Assembly (NCBI GenBank): GCA_951213105.1
Contig: OX578150.1
Location: forward strand, 23,440,022-23,504,021
Direction of reading: 5' to 3'
DNA from: Amaurobius ferox
Taxonomy: Eukaryota > Arthropoda > Arachnida > Araneae > Amaurobiidae
Length of the DNA stretch: 64,000 nt
The translations under genes and the position numbers were made by a program. Positions 59,725 to 64,000 of this stretch are shown here, piece by piece (positions within the stretch are counted from its first letter, which is position 1; each line of letters opens with the position of its first letter). The notes beneath the pieces are model-generated. The model was not told the origin of the DNA, made no database searches, and saw only the letters and a program-made list of their open reading frames with translations.

Positions 59725-59735
59725 CTCGGAAGGAG

Positions 59736-60010
59736 ACTTGTCCCTGGGTGTTGGCGAGCGTCAGGGAGTTTTGCTCCGGCACGCGTGCACTGCCCGAGTC
59801 AAAACAGCTTACAACGCGAGATCTGGGGTTGGTGAGTATTAGAGCAGTCCCCAACGATTGTATTATGCTGTAGCAGGTGGAACGAAAGAGCTCCAGGAAG
59901 TTACCTCAGATAGTGACTGGGGTTTGTGAGCGCCAGCGAGCATGGGAGCGGAGTCCATTCGTATTTAGAAAAGGGAATAATACAATGCAGTGTAAGTAAG
60001 ACGAAAAAAA
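59736..60010 (+). other. GC-richer patch of unknown nature with splice-donor consensus
   Basis: Less AT-rich than its surroundings. Contains three degenerate repeats (CCTGGGTGTTGGCGAGCGTC, TGGGGTTGGTGAGTATTAG and TGGGGTTTGTGAGCGCC) and ends with AATGCAGT/GTAAGTAAG near 59990, an excellent donor sequence. No convincing open frame. It could be an untranslated first exon, an LTR remnant or a repeat. Confidence 0.3.
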
Positions 60011-60359
60011 TTCTTAAAATTGAATAAAACGAGGGGTCGTGCTCACAAATTTATGCTTCAAACCTTTGGGTGAGTCACGTATGTTGGAAGGTGGAGTATA
60101 ACTAGGAGTTGATTTCTTAAAATATTTTTCTACATCATTGATATAGGAATCTGCATCGTTTTCTGCATCATTAATGTAAGAAAGGTCATGCTTTGCCAAC
60201 ATCCGATTTTTCTTAGAAACGAGAAGCGTATTACTAGGTAATAGGTATTTGAAAAACAAAATTAAATTAATTCTGCAATTTAAAAGTATTACACAACCAG
60301 CCCAGCCGTGCGTTTCGCGTATTACACTCTGTTGTTCTTTGGGTTCCATAAAACTAGAA

Positions 60360-60515
60360 CCTACAATTGCCCATGCAGGAGCATTCGTTTATGTTCAACT
60401 TCAACCAAACTTTATCTAACGTTTGGCTTTGTGTCTTGTTGATGGTTATCGAAAACTCCAACTTCACTAGAAATTATTTTTCAATAAAACGGGACCGGTA
60501 AATTCTGGGTATTAT
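60360..60515 (-). pseudogene. Pif1-type helicase C-terminal fragment (Helitron/Helentron-like)
   Basis: Minus strand, one frame: IIIPRI near 60515-60500, one stop, then FSITINKTQSQTLDKV (60450-60405) and a degraded GQLYV-like end (…ECSCMGNC). The IPRI and TINKxQxQT motifs in this order are characteristic of Pif1-family helicases, including those in Helitron and Helentron Rep-helicase proteins. Only about 50 codons are recognisable and a stop interrupts them. It could derive from a rolling-circle transposon or a cellular Pif1 copy; the repeat context favours the former. Confidence 0.65.
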
Positions 60516-60645
60516 TATTGCTTTCCATAGAGAATAATATTAAAAAAATCTGTAGCAAATTCAATTCAAAAATTCCACTCGACGGGGAATAATATACTCT
60601 ACAAATGCATATGCTTAAAATTTGTATTCGCTGTGGTTTTCATAA

Positions 60646-61066
60646 TGTTAGGACGTATCCTCTGGAATCTTGGACGTATTTTCAGGATATAGGAATGAGT
60701 CCAAATTCCTGGATAATTAACACGCTTATTTACAAACACAGGAACAGGAACATTATACAGCAAAGAGCTCCATAACTATCACACAAGATCATTAAACAAC
60801 TGTCGGGTACAGTAAAACAATAATTAAGTGCACCACTAATTTCACAAAACAGCCGTTAATATTCTCAAAACATTGACATATATCACAGTTCAATGTAGTT
60901 CGTATCACGTCAACTGTTCTCTAGCTGAGTGATATCTCTTTATATTCATTATATGGAGACTTCTTGAATCGGCTCGTATTTCGTAGAATATTCGTTATTT
61001 CGAGGTGGTTCTAGAACATTCGAAAAATCGCGAAATTGGCGATTAATCGCCCTCTGAACTTCAGCA
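60646..61066 (-). repeat. Gypsy-type LTR, probably the 3' LTR
   Basis: Minus strand from TGCTGAAGTTCAGAGGGCG to CGTCCTAACA (TG..CA, 421 bp). It has an AATTTAGGGG purine tract just upstream, TATAAAG near 60944-60938 and GTAAATAAGCGTG late in the repeat. It lies directly downstream of the gypsy pol relic on the same strand. No second LTR lies in the window to confirm the ends. Confidence 0.55.
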
Positions 61067-61139
61067 TATGGTACCCCTAAATTCACGCCATAGAAATGAC
61101 TGCCTGTAAAAGTGTTTTCCTTGTCTGCTTTTCAAAAGA

Positions 61140-62290
61140 GAGTCCGGTGGAGACATTTTTCTCATTGGACCCACCCCTCTCTCTTTAAGACTATGCACCA
61201 GGCATTATCAATGTACTGTGGTAAAAAAATATGGGGTCTAATCTGCCGGTATGGGCGACTTTTGGATTGTTTGAAGACGATTTCTGATTTCCATAAACGA
61301 CACTGTTTATTCTTTTCATCATGACGTTGAGTTCTTCCTAGTGGTTTTGCAGTTTCGGCCAAAATCCTGGTCGTCGCCAAGGGTCGAACAGCCATACTTT
61401 GTCGGCCTCATGGAATCATACTTTATTAGCTTTAGCATCGTATCTGGTTTTCATATTCTTTCCGTAGCTATGTTGATTCTTTCACTAGCAAAAGGATAAA
61501 CTTTCTCCAACCGTGCATGCAGATCTTGCACATATTCATCTGGCAGTGAAGGGGCATGACATGGTCGTCCAAACAATAGATCACACGATAGTTGCAATTA
61601 AGAATGTCCGATCGATTCATGGACTGCACTTCTGTAAGCCAGCAGGAAAAGGGTAGATGACGGTCCATCTTGCTGGTTTCTTAATACGAATATGGAGAGA
61701 TGATTATTAAGTATCGATCTGTTCAATCTTTCTTCCATGCCGTTCGATTGAGGATGTCGTATTTCTGAAGTCGGTGAATCCATCTTGCGACCTGTCCTTC
61801 AGTGTTCTTAACACTGAGGAGCCAGATGAAAGCAGCGTGAACAGTACGCAACAATAATTCTTTCCGTAAAGATGATGATGAACATGATGTACGGATTTAA
61901 CAATTACCAACAGTTTTTTCCTCGTTACGCAGAACTGTTTTTTGGACTTCGACAAGCACTTGCTAAAGTATGCGATGAGACACTCATTCCTGCCTTCATA
62001 TTTCCTAGGAAATAACTACCCCTATGCCTTCTTTACTAGCATTTGTATCTAGCGTAAATCTCTCTGTTGGTTGAGGACATGGCAGAATTGAAGCTAAAGG
62101 CAGCATATTCTAAAACCGATTGAAGGCATCTTCACATTCCGTTGTCCATTCAAATTTCTTGTCACCTTCCGTTTTCGATGGCGATACTTGAGAAGTTCTT
62201 TGCAGAAAACTGTATTCTTGTTGCCATGGAAATTTCTAATAAAGTGACCGAAGCATATGAGTAAATTCTGCTCTCAATTAATTTTGATCA
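61140..62290 (-). pseudogene. Gypsy (Ty3-type) pol relic, internally deleted and frameshifted
   Basis: Read on the minus strand from 62290 downward. A degraded RT thumb is followed by the RT/RNase H connection KFEWTTECEDAF (about 62163-62128), FTLDTNASKEGIGVV and IAYFSKCLSKSKKQFCVTRK (61972 on). RNase H continues as LLSVKNTEGQVARWIHRLQ (to about 61767), joined within a few bases to the integrase C-terminal part of the core RHPQSNGMEERLNR (61763-61720). AYRSAVHESIGHS, GRPCHAPSLPDEYVQDLHAR, TRYDAKANK and HEADKVWLFDP follow in shifting frames. The rest of RNase H, the zinc-binding domain and the first two integrase acidic motifs are missing between 61767 and 61763. Stops and frameshifts make it non-functional. 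Confidence 0.88.
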
Positions 62291-62695
62291 AGGAATCCCT
62301 TTATTTCATTCTTATTAACTTATCTGGACTTATTGTGTTCCCTTCATATTTTCTGTTTTCATGTAAATAATGCGGGGGGGGGGGGGGGAGGAGGGCGGAG
62401 AGCTATGTTATGTTAACAGTTCTTATTTTCTCGGTTCTTTCTTTCTCTTTTGATCCTTTTCATTTGTGTATTTTCTAAATTTTATTCTAAATTTATGTTT
62501 TGTTCCCCATTTGCCTAAATTTCTCCTCTTTTAAATATATCTTCTTTTTTACATATATTCTACATTTTCCTTTTAAAATTTTATTATTTTCTTCAGTTCT
62601 AATATATATTTTATTATGTTAATATACCTCATTCCAAATTTTATTTTTCAATGATCTTTTTATCTATATTCGCAATAACCCTTTTCCAATTTTTT
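62291..62695. other. Unassigned T-rich DNA with G14-type run
   Basis: Poly-G near 62371-62388; otherwise T-rich with no gene. Confidence 0.5.
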
Positions 62696-62699
62696 AAAA

Positions 62700-62774
62700 A
62701 TGGACGTACTTGTCAAGTTTAAATATAATGTAAAACTTGGACGTACTTGTCAAGTTTAAATATAATGCAAAACT
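62700..62774. repeat. 37-bp tandem duplication
   Basis: GGACGTACTTGTCAAGTTTA then AATATAATG.AAAACT, at 62702 and 62739. Confidence 0.95.
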
Positions 62775-63026
62775 GTCTGTTTAATCACAATATTTTTCAT
62801 CAATTGTTATCGCTTTAGATCTAAATAAATGTTCGTTTGGCGGGATGGTAGACCTTGGGTGCCTCCTGACTGCAGGAGGTATCCCTTCCCGGCCGTGCAG
62901 CTAGCTTCTCTAAACCCACTATGTGAGTCGCACGATCTGGGGTCTTCAGCATATCAGCCCTTTTGCAAACGCGTTAGATGGTCGCTTAAATTTAACGTTA
63001 CTTTGCCTTCGCAGAATGTCCTTTAT

Positions 63027-63773
63027 TAATTTCCCTGCAATACATGATAATAATGTATAGGGAAAGTATTGGAATTATGCCGAAAATCTCAACTCGAGTT
63101 TTCGACGGATCTACACGTTTCGAGACCTCTAGAATACGAAAAACCATTTTTAACGTGACGTATTTCTGTCTGTCTGTCTGTGTAATGTATGTATCCACTC
63201 TAACTCAAAAACTAATGGACCGAATTTCATAAAATTTGGTAGACAAGTCACTTGAGTGTGATCCTGGTGCTGATTAGTTTTAGTACGATTCGGGATAAAA
63301 AAAAAAAACCTTTTGCTGCGAAATGGCCCGCAAAAATTGCCTGTATCCATTCTAGCTGAAAAACTAATGAACCGAATTTCATAAAATACGGTAGATAAGT
63401 TGCTTGTGGGTTACACTGGTGCTGATTAGATTTTGGTACGATTCGGAAAAAAATAACCTGCCTTTTTCCAAAATGGGCCTCAAAAATCGTCAAAATCTAA
63501 AATAAAAACTACGTATGCTCAAATATATCCTTTGAATGCTTGTTTTATACGTAATTTTTAACGAAGAAAAGAATAAGAGGAACTCCATTACACTAGAACT
63601 AACTGTTGTCGAGAAAATTTACTTTTTTCGCGTTATCTCTACGCCACCTTTGAAAATAAGTCCAGTTACCAAATGAGAACGAAAATTGAATTAAAAGTGA
63701 ATTAAATTTAATTAAAATAAACATAAAGTGAATATAAGTCTGCAGGGAAAGTCATGTGCTGCCCACATCAGAT
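63027..63773 (+). mobile_element. Family B hairpin repeat, complete reference copy
   Basis: Left end palindrome TTTCCCTGCAATACATG..ATGTATAGGGAAAG, then CAACTCGAGTTTTCGACGG, CTCTAGAATACG, GTCTGTCTGTCTGTG and two GGTGCTGATTAG modules. A diverged form of the CTCGAGATATTT phrase lies near 63605. At the right the inverted arm CTGCAGGGAAAGT is followed by CATGTGCTGCCCACATCAGA and T's. The inverted arm is terminal at the left and about 25 bp internal at the right. Non-coding, about 747 bp. Confidence 0.88.
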
Positions 63774-63781
63774 TTTTTCCT

Positions 63782-63943
63782 TCATAGTACGCAGGGTCTC
63801 AGATTCTGACGTTCTATAAATCGCAGCAACGCCACATACAATTGATCACTGAAACCGGCTAGATGTTTCCGAAAGGCTTTAAATTGGTTGGTTAGGAACA
63901 GTGCAGCTCTTAGATCGTTGTAACGGCGTACTGAATTTCTGGG
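63782..63943 (-). CDS. Possible terminal exon, unknown product
   Basis: The minus-strand frame stays open for 53 codons to a TGA at 63784-63782. It reads NSVRRYNDLRAALFLTNQFK, then AFRKHLAGFSDQLYVALL and a short tail ending RPCVL. Composition is balanced and less AT-rich than the flanks. An acceptor such as CATGACCCAG or CAGAAATTCAG lies at its upstream edge. The family B element begins right after the stop. No family recognised; a decayed transposon frame is equally possible. Confidence 0.28.
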   Translation of the reverse strand, partial: PRNSVRRYNDLRAALFLTNQFKAFRKHLAGFSDQLYVALLRFIERQNLRPCVL

Positions 63944-64000
63944 TCATGAATGGGATCTATAAAACTTTGGGTAACAAGACTTTCTCTGAAAATTCCTCAA

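Overview
The window is AT-rich, gene-poor eukaryotic nuclear DNA built almost entirely of transposable elements nested in each other. Tens of short hairpin-bearing repeats, a tRNA-derived SINE family, fragments of gypsy, copia, LINE and Penelope-like retroelements, hAT-type elements and long TA/GT microsatellites point to an invertebrate animal. A chelicerate (spider-like) genome is my guess from overall texture only. There are no bacterial gene or operon features.

Layout. 1-8.3 kb: hairpin repeats (families A, B, C and D), plus the only convincing multi-exon host gene candidate, on the minus strand from about 7559 to 3295. It encodes a short hydrophobic N-terminus, a charged helical region and a low-complexity Ser/Gln/Ala/Asp tail. 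Its introns hold a 44-bp tandem repeat and family C and D repeats. An internally deleted copia element with 5-bp target duplications lies just upstream. 8.3-18 kb: mostly unassigned AT-rich DNA, two foldback elements and a LINE 3' fragment. 18-24.6 kb: an hAT-like nest (perfect 8-bp duplication) holding a second hAT-like element, a SINE with its own duplication and a foldback; then two family A copies, one split by a SINE. 24.7-27.9 kb: TA microsatellites around a 5'-truncated Penelope-like reverse transcriptase. 28-47 kb: dense hairpin repeats, a 5'-truncated SINE with a perfect 16-bp duplication, and an hAT-like element inside a family B copy.

47.86-59.72 kb is the standout: an almost perfect inverted repeat with arms of about 5.9 kb around an 82-bp spacer. 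It starts 5'-AG, ends CT-3' and is flanked by a perfect 6-bp duplication (TATACC). The junctions show that it landed inside a family D repeat. It carries no gene; its arms are built of tandem and dispersed repeat modules. AG/CT termini, a 6-bp duplication and very long inverted repeats resemble Polinton/Maverick ends, so I propose a giant non-autonomous foldback derivative of such an element, or a new foldback class.

59.7-64 kb: a GC-richer patch of unknown nature, a decayed Pif1-type helicase fragment (Helitron/Helentron-like), a gypsy LTR and internally deleted gypsy pol, a complete family B element, and a possible terminal exon at the edge.

The hairpin repeats (A, B, D and E clearly, C in part) share one design. 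One end carries a terminal palindrome followed by a GTCTGTGTG-type tract. The other end carries an inverted copy of the hairpin arm set about 25 bp in from a terminal TCTGATGTGGGC. Most contain the phrase ATATCTCGAGAACGG. This asymmetric layout resembles Helentron-associated non-autonomous elements. All coordinates of degenerate repeats were found by eye and are approximate.
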